Shown in pieces: positions 24,767 to 33,102 of a DNA stretch of 64,000 nt (its first letter is position 1; each line of letters opens with the position of its first letter). The stretch spans positions 4,340,001 through 4,404,000 of the forward strand of contig NZ_WWHU01000001.1 in assembly GCF_009862785.1 (NCBI RefSeq), in the 5' to 3' direction. The position numbers and the translations under genes were made by a program. The notes under the pieces are model-generated. The model worked only from the letters and a program-made list of their open reading frames with translations, searched no databases and was not told where the DNA came from. Source of the DNA: Gordonia sp. SID5947. GTDB taxonomy: Bacteria > Actinomycetota > Actinomycetes > Mycobacteriales > Mycobacteriaceae.

Positions 24767-25954
24767 ATGTCCCGACCGCAGACCCTGAGCCAGCTCTTCG
24801 CGCTCGATTCACTTCTCGAGCCGGAGGAGATCGCGATCCGGGACACCGTCCGGAAATTCGGCGACGAACGTCTGCGGCCGCACATCGCGGAATGGTTCGA
24901 GGACGGCCGGCTCCCGGCCCGCGACATCGCGAAGGAGCTGGGGTCGCTCGGTGCGCTCGGTATGCATCTGGAGGGCTACGGCTGCCCGGGCCTGAGCGCC
25001 ACCACCTACGGCCTCGCGTGTCTCGAACTCGAGGCGGTGGACTCCGGCATCCGGAGCCTGGTCTCGGTGCAGGGTTCGCTGGCCATGTTCTCCATCCATC
25101 ATTGGGGCAGTGCGGAGCAGAAGCAGGAGTGGTTGCCGCGCATGGCCTCTGGCGACGCCATCGGATGCTTCGGGTTGACCGAGCCCGATTTCGGGTCCAA
25201 TCCCGCCGGGATGCGTACCCACGCCAAGCGTGACGGCGACGACTTCGTGCTGAACGGCACCAAGATGTGGATCACCAACGGCTCGATCGCCGACGTCGCG
25301 GTGGTGTGGGCGCAGACCGATCTGGAGGAGGGTGCGGCCGGCATCCGCGGGTTCGTGGTGCCGACCGACACGCCGGGCTTCTCGGCGCCGGAGATCCACA
25401 AGAAGGTCTCGCTCCGGGCGTCGGTCACCTCGGAGCTGGTGCTCGACGGCGTCCGCCTGCCGCAGTCGGCGATGCTGCCGGAGGCGCGCGGATTGCGCGG
25501 CCCGCTCACCAGTCTCGGCGAGGCTCGCTTCGGGATCATCTTCGGATCGGTGGGCGCCGCCCGGGACTGCCTCGAGGTGGCCGTCGACTACGCCAAGACG
25601 CGGGAGGTGTTCGACAAGCCCCTCGCCGGATATCAGCTGACCCAGGCCAAGATCGCGGACATGGCACTCGAGGTCGGCAAGGGTCATCTGCTGGCTTATC
25701 ACCTCGGCCGGCTCAAGGACCGCGGCGAGATCACCCCGGAGCAGGTCAGCACGGGCAAACTCAACAATGTGCGCGAGGCGATCGCAGTGGCCCGCCAGTG
25801 CCGGACAATCCTGGGCGCCAACGGGATCACGCTCGAATACCCGGTCATCCGCCACGCCAACAACTTGGAATCGGTGCTCACCTACGAGGGCACATCCGAG
25901 GTACATCAGCTCACCATCGGCAAGGCCCTGACCGGCGAGGGCGCATTCCGGTGA
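24767..25954 (+). CDS. gcdH: Glutaryl-CoA dehydrogenase
   Basis: FAD acyl-CoA dehydrogenase of 395 residues, closest in pattern to glutaryl-CoA dehydrogenases: FGLTEPDFGSNPAGM, LNGTKMWITNGSIAD and the catalytic-Glu segment TYEGTSEVHQL near the C-terminus. The enzyme oxidises and decarboxylates glutaryl-CoA to crotonyl-CoA in lysine and glutarate breakdown. ATG 24767 has ggag 6 nt upstream. The stop overlaps the GTG start of the CoA-transferase (GTGA). The pairing supports the glutaryl-CoA assignment over a generic acyl-CoA dehydrogenase. Confidence 0.85.
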   Translation: MSRPQTLSQLFALDSLLEPEEIAIRDTVRKFGDERLRPHIAEWFEDGRLPARDIAKELGSLGALGMHLEGYGCPGLSATTYGLACLELEAVDSGIRSLVSVQGSLAMFSIHHWGSAEQKQEWLPRMASGDAIGCFGLTEPDFGSNPAGMRTHAKRDGDDFVLNGTKMWITNGSIADVAVVWAQTDLEEGAAGIRGFVVPTDTPGFSAPEIHKKVSLRASVTSELVLDGVRLPQSAMLPEARGLRGPLTSLGEARFGIIFGSVGAARDCLEVAVDYAKTREVFDKPLAGYQLTQAKIADMALEVGKGHLLAYHLGRLKDRGEITPEQVSTGKLNNVREAIAVARQCRTILGANGITLEYPVIRHANNLESVLTYEGTSEVHQLTIGKALTGEGAFR

Positions 25955-27093
25955 GCGGTGCCCTCGACGACCTGGTGATCGCCGACTTCGGCCGGGTGCT
26001 CGCCGGCCCGTATGCGACCATGCTGCTCGCCGACCTCGGGGCGGAGGTGATCAAGATCGAACGGCCGGGTGCCGGCGACGACACCCGCAGCTGGGGACCG
26101 CCGTGGGTCGGCGATCCCGACGACGCGCAATCGTCGTACTTCTTGTCGGTCAACCGCAACAAGCAGTCGGCCGCACTGGATCTCACCGACCCCGACGACC
26201 TCGCCGCCGCCCGACGACTGGTCGCGCGCGCCGACGTGGTCGTGGAGAACTTCCTGCCCGGCACGATGGACCGGCTGGGTCTCGGGTACCGGGACGCCGT
26301 GTCGATCAATCCCGACGTCGTCTACTGCTCGGTGACCGGATTCGGCGGCGACCATCAGCTCCCCGGCTACGACCTCCTCATCCAGGCTGTCGGCGGCCTC
26401 ATGAGCATCACCGGTGCCGATCCGGACCATCCGACGAAGGTCGGCGTCGCGATGGTCGACGTGATCACCGGATTACATGCCGCCGTGGGCATCCTGTCGG
26501 CGTTGCGCCACCGGGACCGGACCGGCGAGGGGCAGCGGATCGAGGTCAACCTGCTCTCGTCGCTGCTGTCGGCGTTGGTCAACCAGACGTCGGGCTACGT
26601 GACGGCCGGGGTCGTCCCGCATGCGATGGGCAACCGCCATCCGAGCATCGCGCCCTACGAGGTCTTCGAGACCGCCGACCGCCCGCTGGTACTCGCCGTC
26701 GGCAACGACCGTCAATTCGCTGCGCTCGTCGACGCTCTCGGCAGGCCGGAGATGGCTTCCGACAACAGGTTTGCGACCAACAGCGACCGGGTCGCGCATC
26801 GAGGCGATCTCGTCGACATCCTGAATTCGCTTCTCTCCCAGGACACCGCCGACAACTGGTTCGCGGCACTCACCGGCCGGCGGGTGCCGTGTGGTCCGCT
26901 CAACGACATCGCGGATGCCATCGCGCTCGCCGAGCGACTCGGACTGACGCCTGTCGTCGAGATAGACGACCCGCGACGTGACGATCCGATCCGACAGGTG
27001 GCCAATCCGATCCGGATGAGCGCGACGCCCGCGACCTACCGCTCGGCGCCGCCACGCCTCGACGAACACGGCGTGCTGTTCCAGGACGCGTAG
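25951..27093 (+). CDS. CaiB/BaiF class III CoA-transferase, probable glutarate CoA-transferase
   Basis: Family III CoA-transferase of 380 residues from GTG 25951. It shows the ADFGRVLAGPYATMLLADLG N-terminal block, SVNRNKQSAALDL, and the Asp-bearing GYDLLIQAVGG segment that forms the acyl-Asp intermediate in this family. It is translationally coupled to gcdH. The human homologue SUGCT makes glutaryl-CoA from glutarate and succinyl-CoA. By context this enzyme likely supplies glutaryl-CoA to the neighbouring dehydrogenase. Substrate not proven from sequence. Confidence 0.82.
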   Translation: MSGALDDLVIADFGRVLAGPYATMLLADLGAEVIKIERPGAGDDTRSWGPPWVGDPDDAQSSYFLSVNRNKQSAALDLTDPDDLAAARRLVARADVVVENFLPGTMDRLGLGYRDAVSINPDVVYCSVTGFGGDHQLPGYDLLIQAVGGLMSITGADPDHPTKVGVAMVDVITGLHAAVGILSALRHRDRTGEGQRIEVNLLSSLLSALVNQTSGYVTAGVVPHAMGNRHPSIAPYEVFETADRPLVLAVGNDRQFAALVDALGRPEMASDNRFATNSDRVAHRGDLVDILNSLLSQDTADNWFAALTGRRVPCGPLNDIADAIALAERLGLTPVVEIDDPRRDDPIRQVANPIRMSATPATYRSAPPRLDEHGVLFQDA

Positions 27094-27112
27094 CGAGTCG
27101 TCGCCGCCGTCG

Positions 27113-28195
27113 CTACTCGTATCGCTCGATGCTGCTCTCGGCCAGCCGCGACAACCCCTCACGGATGTGACGGGCCCAGATGCTGCCGATGCCCTCGACC
27201 GCCTGGAGGTCGGCGGCGCTCGTCGCGAGGAGGGCCTGCAGCGTTCCGAAGCTCCGCACCAGCCGGTCGACGTGCGCGAACTGCAGCCGCGAGATCCGCG
27301 CGAGGAGCCGGTAGCCGCGCGGGCTCATCGCGGTGTCCTGGGCCTCGATGGTCGTCGGATAACCGAAGGCCCCGGACAGCAGGGTGAGGTCGAGCAGGTC
27401 GGCGTCGGACAACTGCTCGATGCTCTCGAGGGCCTGCCGGACCTCCTCGGTGCTCGCCGGCTCGGGGCTGGCGTAATAATCGCGGACCAACAACTCACGC
27501 ATGGTGTCGTTGTCGCTGATCAGTTCTTCGAGTTGCAGACTCACCTGGCGGCCGTTGGCGCCGAGCTCGAGAACGTACTCCTCGATCTCGACCGACACCC
27601 GCCGGACCATCTCCATCCGCTGCGCGGTCGACATCGCGTCGCGGAGCATCACGTAGTCCTCGATCTCGGCGCGCGACAGTCCTGCGATGACCTCGTCGAG
27701 GCGGGTCTTGTACCGCTCGAGCGTCGCGAGGGCGACGTTGGCGCGCGACAGGATGGGATCCGGACTCTCGACCACGCGCCGCGCGCCGTCGACGTAGACG
27801 CTCACGATCGACATCGACGCGCTGACCGAGATCACCGGATGTCCGATCTGGATGGCGGTGCGTTCGGCGGCGCGATGTCGCGTACCCGACTCCTCGGTGG
27901 GGATCGACGGATCCGGCACCAGCTGGACGTTGGCCCGCACGATCCGCTTGCCGTCGGTGGAGAGCACCACGGCACCGTCCATCTTGGCGAGCTCGCGCAG
28001 GCGGGTGGGGGCGAACTCGACGTCGAGGTGGAACCCACCGTCGCAGATCTTCTCGACGTCGGAATCGTGACCCAGGATGATCAGGGCGCCGGTGCCGCCG
28101 CGCAGGATGCGTTCGAGGCCGTCGCGCAGGCCGGTACCCGGGGCCACCCGTGCCAGGGTCTCCCTGGTCAGCTCTGACTTCGCGATCTCGACCAT
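27113..28195 (-). CDS. disA: DNA integrity scanning diadenylate cyclase DisA
   Basis: DisA, 360 residues (M. tuberculosis 358). The DAC domain with the DGA (KMDGAVVLS) and RHR (GTRHRAAER) motifs makes c-di-AMP from two ATP. A helical spine and the C-terminal HhH DNA-binding domain ([16 protein letters not shown]) follow. The start ATG 28195 (MVEIAKSEL) has gaagagg 8 nt before it. In M. tuberculosis disA directly follows radA; here a thioesterase gene on the opposite strand separates them, so disA needs its own promoter. Confidence 0.93.
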   Translation of the reverse strand: MVEIAKSELTRETLARVAPGTGLRDGLERILRGGTGALIILGHDSDVEKICDGGFHLDVEFAPTRLRELAKMDGAVVLSTDGKRIVRANVQLVPDPSIPTEESGTRHRAAERTAIQIGHPVISVSASMSIVSVYVDGARRVVESPDPILSRANVALATLERYKTRLDEVIAGLSRAEIEDYVMLRDAMSTAQRMEMVRRVSVEIEEYVLELGANGRQVSLQLEELISDNDTMRELLVRDYYASPEPASTEEVRQALESIEQLSDADLLDLTLLSGAFGYPTTIEAQDTAMSPRGYRLLARISRLQFAHVDRLVRSFGTLQALLATSAADLQAVEGIGSIWARHIREGLSRLAESSIERYE

Positions 28196-28249
28196 CACGC
28201 CTCTTCTCCGTGGCACGCACGCGGCTGTCCGCCGGCGGCCGTACACCGA

Positions 28250-28255
28250 TAGGGT
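28250..28255 (+). promoter_or_regulatory. Leaderless-type -10 element
   Basis: tagggt, 8 nt before the GTG start of the thioesterase (28264). It shares the 68-bp gap with the promoter that must drive disA in the other direction. Confidence 0.5.
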
Positions 28256-28263
28256 ATCGGGAC

Positions 28264-28811
28264 GTGAAGAGTGGTTTTGTGGTGCCCACCGACCTGGACC
28301 CCGTCGAACGTCACCCGAAGGCCGTGCGGCCGGGTGAGCGGATGCGGATGCACAATCCGATGTGTTACGGGTGTGGTGAGGATTCGCCGCACGGTCTGCA
28401 CCTCGAGATGTATGCCGGTGAGGACTTCACGATCACCGCGTCGATGACCGTGGAGACGCACTTCGAGGGGGACCGGGGGTGTTGCACGGCGGCATCCTGA
28501 CCACCGCCTTCGATGACGTGATGGGGATGGCGCCGCTGCTCGTCGGTCCGTCGGCGGTCACCGGGCACCTCGAGGTCGACTTCCTGCGCCCCATCCCGGT
28601 CGGGTCGACGCTGGAGTTCACCGCCACCCTGCTCGGCCGTCAGCGTCGCAAGCTCTACACCGAGGGTGTTGCCCACATCGGTGACCCCGATCAGCCGGTC
28701 GCGGTGGCCCACGCGATCTTCGTGTCGATCAACGCCCGCGAACATTTCGCGGATCACCTCGACAAGAGCCAGATCTCGGACGAGTACAAGCGGCGCCTGT
28801 CCCGCCCCTGA
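28264..28811 (+). CDS. PaaI-type hotdog thioesterase (frameshifted)
   Basis: Hotdog-fold thioesterase of about 182 residues after correction. The N-terminal region contains [15 protein letters not shown], and the catalytic block is [17 protein letters not shown]. The frame breaks at GGGGG 28467-28471; one more G gives [12 protein letters not shown], the expected sequence. GTG 28264 is the start supported by the leaderless-type promoter. It hydrolyses an acyl-CoA of unknown type. It lies between disA and radA on the opposite strand. Confidence 0.78.
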
Positions 28812-28820
28812 CCTCGCGGC

Positions 28821-30200
28821 TCAGAACGGTGCGTCGACCATATTCGCCAGCCCCGCGCGGACTGCCTGTTCGAGGTCACCGACGCGGGTGACGCGGATCC
28901 CCGACGGCAACGTCTCGTCGGTGCCGGCCGGGATGATGGCGTGACGGAAGCCCAGTCGCTTGGCCTCGGTCACCCGTTTGGCCACCGCGGACACCCGCCG
29001 AACCTCGCCGGCGAGCCCGACCTCGCCGATCGCGACCGTGGTGTGCGGGATGGGGGTGTTGTCGAGCACCGAACTCACCGACAGTGCGATCGCCAGATCC
29101 GCGGCCGGCTCGGTGACGCGCATTCCGCCGACCGTCGCGAGATAGACCTCTTGATCGTTGAGAGGCGCGCCGAGCCGAGCCTGCAGCACGGCCAGCACCA
29201 TTGCCACGCGGGCCGAGTCGAGGCCGGAGACCGCTCGGCGGGGTGTCGCCATCGTGCTCTTGTTTGCGAGCGCCTGGATCTCACCGACCAGTGCGCGCTT
29301 GCCGTCCATCGTCACCATCGTCGTCGAACCGGTGACGTCGGCCTCTCGCTGATGCAGGAAGATCCCGGACGGGTCGGGTACCTGATGGATGCCGTCGTCG
29401 CGCTGTTCGAAACAGCCGACCTCGTCGGCAGCGCCGAAACGATTCTTGATACCGCGCACCATCCGCAGACTGGAATGCTTGTCGCCCTCGAAGGACAGGA
29501 CGACGTCGACCAGATGCTCGAGCGAACGTGGACCGGCAACGGCGCCGTCTTTGGTGACGTGTCCGACGAGCACGACGGCGATCCCGCGATTCTTGGCCAT
29601 GGACACCAGGGCGGTGGTCACCGCGCGGATCTGGGTGACGCCACCGGTGACACCATCGGTTCCGGTCGCGACGACCGTCTGGACCGAATCGACCACCACG
29701 AGTGACGGATTCACCTCCTCGACATGGCCGAGGATGGTCGCCAGATCGGTCTCGGCCGCGAGATACACGTTCTGGTGGACGGCATCGGTGCGCTCGGCGC
29801 GCATCCGAACCTGTCCGGCCGACTCCTCGCCGGTGAGGTAGAGCGCCTTCTGGCCGCGGTGGGCCCAGTGTTTGACCGTCTCGAGCAGCAGTGTCGACTT
29901 GCCGACGCCCGGTTCACCCGCGAGCAGGATCACCGAGCCGGGCACCACGCCACGCCCGAGGACCCGGTCGAGTTCTTCGATGCCGGTGGGAATGGCGACC
30001 GACGAGTTCGCATCGACCTCGGTGATCGGTCGGGCCGGCCGGGTCGGGACGATGCCGCCGACCGCGTTGCCGCCGCCGCCACCGATCGGGGCGGCTTCGT
30101 CGACCGTGCCCCATTCGCCGCATTCCGGGCAGCGGCCCACCCATTTCGCGACCGCGTGCCCGCAGGCACTGCAGCGGAAGGACGACTTCGGTTTTGCCAC
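28821..30200 (-). CDS. radA: DNA repair protein RadA
   Basis: RadA/Sms, 459 residues. It has an N-terminal C4 zinc finger (CSACGHAVAKWVGRCPECG), a RecA-like ATPase with Walker A (GEPGVGKST) and the RadA-specific KNRFG motif, and a C-terminal Lon-like domain (VGGMRVTEPAADLAIALS). It promotes branch migration during recombination. GTG 30200 is preceded by taggct 6 nt upstream on its strand, consistent with a leaderless message. Confidence 0.93.
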   Translation of the reverse strand: MAKPKSSFRCSACGHAVAKWVGRCPECGEWGTVDEAAPIGGGGGNAVGGIVPTRPARPITEVDANSSVAIPTGIEELDRVLGRGVVPGSVILLAGEPGVGKSTLLLETVKHWAHRGQKALYLTGEESAGQVRMRAERTDAVHQNVYLAAETDLATILGHVEEVNPSLVVVDSVQTVVATGTDGVTGGVTQIRAVTTALVSMAKNRGIAVVLVGHVTKDGAVAGPRSLEHLVDVVLSFEGDKHSSLRMVRGIKNRFGAADEVGCFEQRDDGIHQVPDPSGIFLHQREADVTGSTTMVTMDGKRALVGEIQALANKSTMATPRRAVSGLDSARVAMVLAVLQARLGAPLNDQEVYLATVGGMRVTEPAADLAIALSVSSVLDNTPIPHTTVAIGEVGLAGEVRRVSAVAKRVTEAKRLGFRHAIIPAGTDETLPSGIRVTRVGDLEQAVRAGLANMVDAPF

Positions 30201-30206
30201 CCGGTC

Positions 30207-30212
30207 AGCCTA
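30207..30212 (-). promoter_or_regulatory. Leaderless-type -10 element of radA
   Basis: taggct read on the minus strand, 6 nt before GTG 30200. Confidence 0.5.
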
Positions 30213-30261
30213 GTGACCGCCCCTGACAACCGGCCGGTGACAGTCCCCGCAACGCAATCCA

Positions 30262-30291
30262 CCCCCATCCCGGTCAGTCCGGAGATGGGGG
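30262..30291. terminator. Hairpin downstream of lpqE
   Basis: cccccatcccgg (30262-30273) pairs with ccggagatggggg (30279-30291) with one bulged base. It lies 36 nt past the lpqE stop and before the radA promoter. There is no T-run, so it may be a pause or protective hairpin. Confidence 0.5.
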
Positions 30292-30326
30292 CGGATGGTT
30301 CGAATGTCGGCAGGCGCCGGCGGAGC

Positions 30327-30962
30327 TCAGTGCTCGACGGGCGGGGCCTCGGCCTCGCGGATCTTGTCCTGGCGCGGCAGGCTGGTGCCGGAGTCGACCG
30401 GTGTGTCGACGGTGGCCTCGCCGGACTTCTCGAAGCGGAACTTCAGCGGTGTCGTCAGGCCCGGTGCGACCGAGTCGCCTGCTCCCGACAGCGTGACCGT
30501 GAGGCGCTTCTCCTCGTCGGTGGTCTGGACGTCTTCGGGCTCGAGCAGCCCGACCGGCTTGCCGGCGCGAAGTGCCTGTCCCGCAGCGATGCTGGTGTCA
30601 CCCTCGATGGTCACCTTGCCGCCGGCAGGGGCGTCGATGGCGACCAGACGGTCGTTGAGGACCGGGTCCACGTTGCTGATCACGAACGAGATCTCGAACG
30701 GCCCGCCGTTGCCGAAGACCTCGTCGGACTTGTCGGTCGGGTACATGATCTGCACGTTGCGCAGCTGCATCGAGCCGATGTTGGCCAGGTTGCCGTTGAC
30801 GGCGGGTTCCTGGCTCGCCGTCTGCGAGATCTGGCCCGCGCCGCACGCGGTGCTGCCGAGTGCGAGAGCGATGCCCGCGGCGGCGATCGCGGTCACCTTG
30901 GCCGTACGCCCCATGCGCGTACGGACAGCCGAACGCCGAGCGGTTTTCCGAAGCACTGACAC
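30327..30962 (-). CDS. lpqE: Lipoprotein LpqE
   Basis: Exported lipoprotein of about 211 residues. GTG 30962 has ggagg 5 nt upstream; ATG 30914 is an in-frame alternative. A basic n-region and hydrophobic segment end in STAC before GAGQISQTA, the conserved LpqE start of the mature protein. The mature domain resembles copper-chaperone-like PCuAC folds. It lies between radA and the divergent carD, as in M. tuberculosis. Function not established. Confidence 0.85.
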   Translation of the reverse strand: MSVLRKTARRSAVRTRMGRTAKVTAIAAAGIALALGSTACGAGQISQTASQEPAVNGNLANIGSMQLRNVQIMYPTDKSDEVFGNGGPFEISFVISNVDPVLNDRLVAIDAPAGGKVTIEGDTSIAAGQALRAGKPVGLLEPEDVQTTDEEKRLTVTLSGAGDSVAPGLTTPLKFRFEKSGEATVDTPVDSGTSLPRQDKIREAEAPPVEH

Positions 30963-31269
30963 CCGTTCCTCCCAGGTATTCGAAAGGCCGATACGCACAT
31001 GCGTGAACCCTGCACTACGCAGCGTAGTGGGCGGCGATGGCAAAAGTCCGATCGGGTGCCGGATTGGTGCCGCGGACGGTGGTGCGATGATGTGCCGGAG
31101 TGGGTTTCGGCGCCGGCGCTGTGGGGCCGATCACGGCCCGGTTTGTGCTGGTCCGTAGCCCCGCGAGGTATGGCCGGACGGCCCGGTACAGCGCGTTGAC
31201 CTGCACCGTTGTGTGGGCCCTCTCGGACGCCCGTGCTAGACTGGGTCTACTCGAAAGGGGCACGGAACA
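30963..31269. promoter_or_regulatory. lpqE-carD divergent regulatory region
   Basis: This 307-bp gap holds no gene. At 31013-31029 lies cactacgcagcgtagtg, an 8-bp perfect inverted repeat around one base, a candidate operator placed to act on lpqE. tagact at 31237-31242 is a possible -10 for carD, about 28 nt before its TTG start, with aaagggg (31253-31259) between. No good -35 was seen. Confidence 0.5.
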
Positions 31270-31758
31270 TTGAATTTCAAAGTTGGCGACACCGTTGTCT
31301 ACCCACATCACGGTGCTGCTCGGGTCGAGGACATCGTGACTCGGACCATCAAGGGCGAACAGATCGAATATCTCGTTCTCAAAGTTGCCGATGGTGACAT
31401 GACCGTTCAGATCCCCTCGACGAAGCTGGAATACGTCGGTGTGCGTGACGTGGTCGGCGCGGAGGGTCTCGGTGAGGTTTTCGAGGTGCTTCGCGCCCCG
31501 CATACCGAAGAGCCCACGAACTGGGCACGCCGCTTCAAGGCGAACCAGGAGAAGCTCATCTCGGGCGACATCATCAAGGTTGCCGAAATCGTTCGTGACC
31601 TGTGGCGTCGCGAGCAGGACCGCGGACTGTCGGCAGGCGAGAAGCGCATGCTGACTCGCGCTCGCCGTGTCCTGGTCGACGAACTGTCGCTGGCGCAGAA
31701 CACCGACGACGAGAAGGCGACGAGCATTCTCGACGAGGTGCTGGCCGCGGCCTCCTGA
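31270..31758 (+). CDS. carD: RNA polymerase-binding transcription factor CarD
   Basis: CarD, 162 residues, the same length as the M. tuberculosis protein. It stabilises the RNA-polymerase open promoter complex. The N-terminal RNAP-interaction domain ([20 protein letters not shown]) and the C-terminal helical DNA-binding domain ([20 protein letters not shown]) are both intact. The start is the rare codon TTG 31270; no ATG or GTG fits the conserved N-terminus. Confidence 0.95.
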   Translation: MNFKVGDTVVYPHHGAARVEDIVTRTIKGEQIEYLVLKVADGDMTVQIPSTKLEYVGVRDVVGAEGLGEVFEVLRAPHTEEPTNWARRFKANQEKLISGDIIKVAEIVRDLWRREQDRGLSAGEKRMLTRARRVLVDELSLAQNTDDEKATSILDEVLAAAS

Positions 31759-31800
31759 TCCGACTGAACTACACGTGACTGGCATCCCGGCGGCGCCGGA

Positions 31801-32616
31801 GTGACGGTGAGTGTGGTCGTTCCGGCCGCGGGGTCGGGGAGCCGGCTGGGTGAGTCGATCCCGAAGGCTTTCGTCGATCTGGGCGGCGGTACGACCATTC
31901 TCGAACGCTGTGTCGACGGCATCCTGCGAGCGGGTGTCGCCGACACGGTCGTCGTGGTGGTTCCCGCAGATCTGATCGACGAGGCCGCGCGCCTCGTCCC
32001 CGATGCCACCGTGGTGGCAGGTGGATCCCATCGGTCGGAATCTGTCCGCGCCGGTATCGCCGGCACCGACTCCGACATCGTGCTGGTCCATGACGCGGCA
32101 CGTCCCTTCACGCCGCCCGAGGTGTTTCATCGGGTCGTCGAGGCAGTCCGTTCCGGTCATCCATCGGTCGTCCCGGGGCTGCCGGTGGTCGACACGCTCA
32201 AAGAGGTCGAACCGGTGACGGGCTCGTCGACGCCCGGCGAGCTGGTTGTCCGGACCGTCGATCGCGAGCGTCTACGTGCCATCCAGACCCCGCAGGGGTT
32301 CACCCGCTCCGCGCTGATGCAGGCCCACGCCGATGCGTCCGGCCTGGCCACCGACGATGCGGGACTGGCCGAACGTGCCGGTATCCCGGTCCACGTGGTG
32401 GCGGGTGACCCGCTGGCGATGAAGATCACCACCCCGTGGGATCTCCGCATCGCGCGGGACATCACCGCCGAATCATCTCCCGCCGGTCGAGCCACCCCTT
32501 CTGCCGGTCGAGCCACCCCTTCCGCCGGTCGGGAGAGGCCTGCCGTTGGTCGAGTAGTCGACGAGCGCAGCGAGGAGACGTATCGAGACCACCCGACCCA
32601 GGAGCACCGGTCATGA
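31801..32616 (+). CDS. ispD: 2-C-methyl-D-erythritol 4-phosphate cytidylyltransferase IspD with repeat-derived C-terminal tail
   Basis: IspD attaches CMP to methylerythritol phosphate in the non-mevalonate isoprenoid pathway. The nucleotide-binding loop [21 protein letters not shown] and the C-terminal [14 protein letters not shown] are present. The normal fold ends near residue 225. A further 45 or so residues (two AGRATPS units, a degenerate third, then [13 protein letters not shown]) are encoded by the dispersed repeat at 32482-32590. The extended frame ends on the ispF start (ATGA). The protein has 271 residues against about 231 in M. tuberculosis. GTG 31801 is 42 nt after carD. Confidence 0.93.
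   Translation: MTVSVVVPAAGSGSRLGESIPKAFVDLGGGTTILERCVDGILRAGVADTVVVVVPADLIDEAARLVPDATVVAGGSHRSESVRAGIAGTDSDIVLVHDAARPFTPPEVFHRVVEAVRSGHPSVVPGLPVVDTLKEVEPVTGSSTPGELVVRTVDRERLRAIQTPQGFTRSALMQAHADASGLATDDAGLAERAGIPVHVVAGDPLAMKITTPWDLRIARDITAESSPAGRATPSAGRATPSAGRERPAVGRVVDERSEETYRDHPTQEHRS
32482..32590. repeat. Copy of the dispersed repeat forming the ispD 3' end
   Basis: A 21-bp unit beginning gccggtcgagccacc occurs twice plus one degenerate copy (32482-32540 or so). Then come ggtcgagtagtcgacgag and the end cgtatcgaga (32579-32588). The opposite terminal repeat is not present. It lies wholly inside the ispD frame. Confidence 0.8.
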
Positions 32617-33077
32617 GAGTCGGCATCGGTTCCGATGCGCACCGTGTCGACGCCGCGGCGCCGTGCTGGATGGTCGGACTCCATTTTCCCGACGCGCCGG
32701 GTTGCGAAGGTCATTCCGACGGAGACGTCGGAGCGCACGCCCTGTGTGATGCGGTGCTCTCCGCGGCCGGACTCGGTGATGTCGGCTCGGTCTTCGGAAC
32801 GGGACGTCCCGAGTGGGCCGGGGTCTCCGGGGTGCGGATGCTGGAGCATGTCCGGCAGCTCGTCGCGGAGGCCGGGTTCCACGTGGTGAACGCCGCGGTC
32901 CAGGTGATCGGTAACCAGCCCAAGATCGGCCCGCGGCGTGATGAGGCCCAGCGGGTGTTGGGTGCGGCGCTCGACGCGCCCGTGTCGGTGTCGGCGACCA
33001 CCACCGATGGACTGGGAATGACCGGCCGGGGCGAGGGTGTGGCAGCCGTCGCCACCGCGTTGCTCGAAGGGCGCTGA
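32613..33077 (+). CDS. ispF: 2-C-methyl-D-erythritol 2,4-cyclodiphosphate synthase IspF
   Basis: IspF, 154 residues. It cyclises CDP-methylerythritol phosphate, releasing CMP. The zinc-site D-x-H (SDAHRVD) and H ([14 protein letters not shown]) motifs and [16 protein letters not shown] near the C-terminus are conserved. ATG 32613 overlaps the stop of the repeat-extended ispD frame, and ggag lies 8 nt upstream, just past the repeat. Confidence 0.95.
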   Translation: MRVGIGSDAHRVDAAAPCWMVGLHFPDAPGCEGHSDGDVGAHALCDAVLSAAGLGDVGSVFGTGRPEWAGVSGVRMLEHVRQLVAEAGFHVVNAAVQVIGNQPKIGPRRDEAQRVLGAALDAPVSVSATTTDGLGMTGRGEGVAAVATALLEGR

Positions 33078-33089
33078 GACCGAGGCCGT

Positions 33090-33095
33090 TAGGGT
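33090..33095 (+). promoter_or_regulatory. Leaderless-type -10 element
   Basis: tagggt, 7 nt before GTG 33103 of the FGGY kinase. It suggests the kinase is transcribed separately from ispF. Confidence 0.5.
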
Positions 33096-33102
33096 GTAGC
33101 AC

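Noticed and set aside
24767..25954. Calling the acyl-CoA dehydrogenase a steroid-degradation FadE
   Set aside because: Its motifs and its coupling to a class III CoA-transferase fit glutaryl-CoA dehydrogenase, and no KstR site lies upstream.
31015..32160. A 381-codon minus-strand open frame across carD and ispD
   Set aside because: It lies opposite two conserved essential genes and has no recognisable domain.
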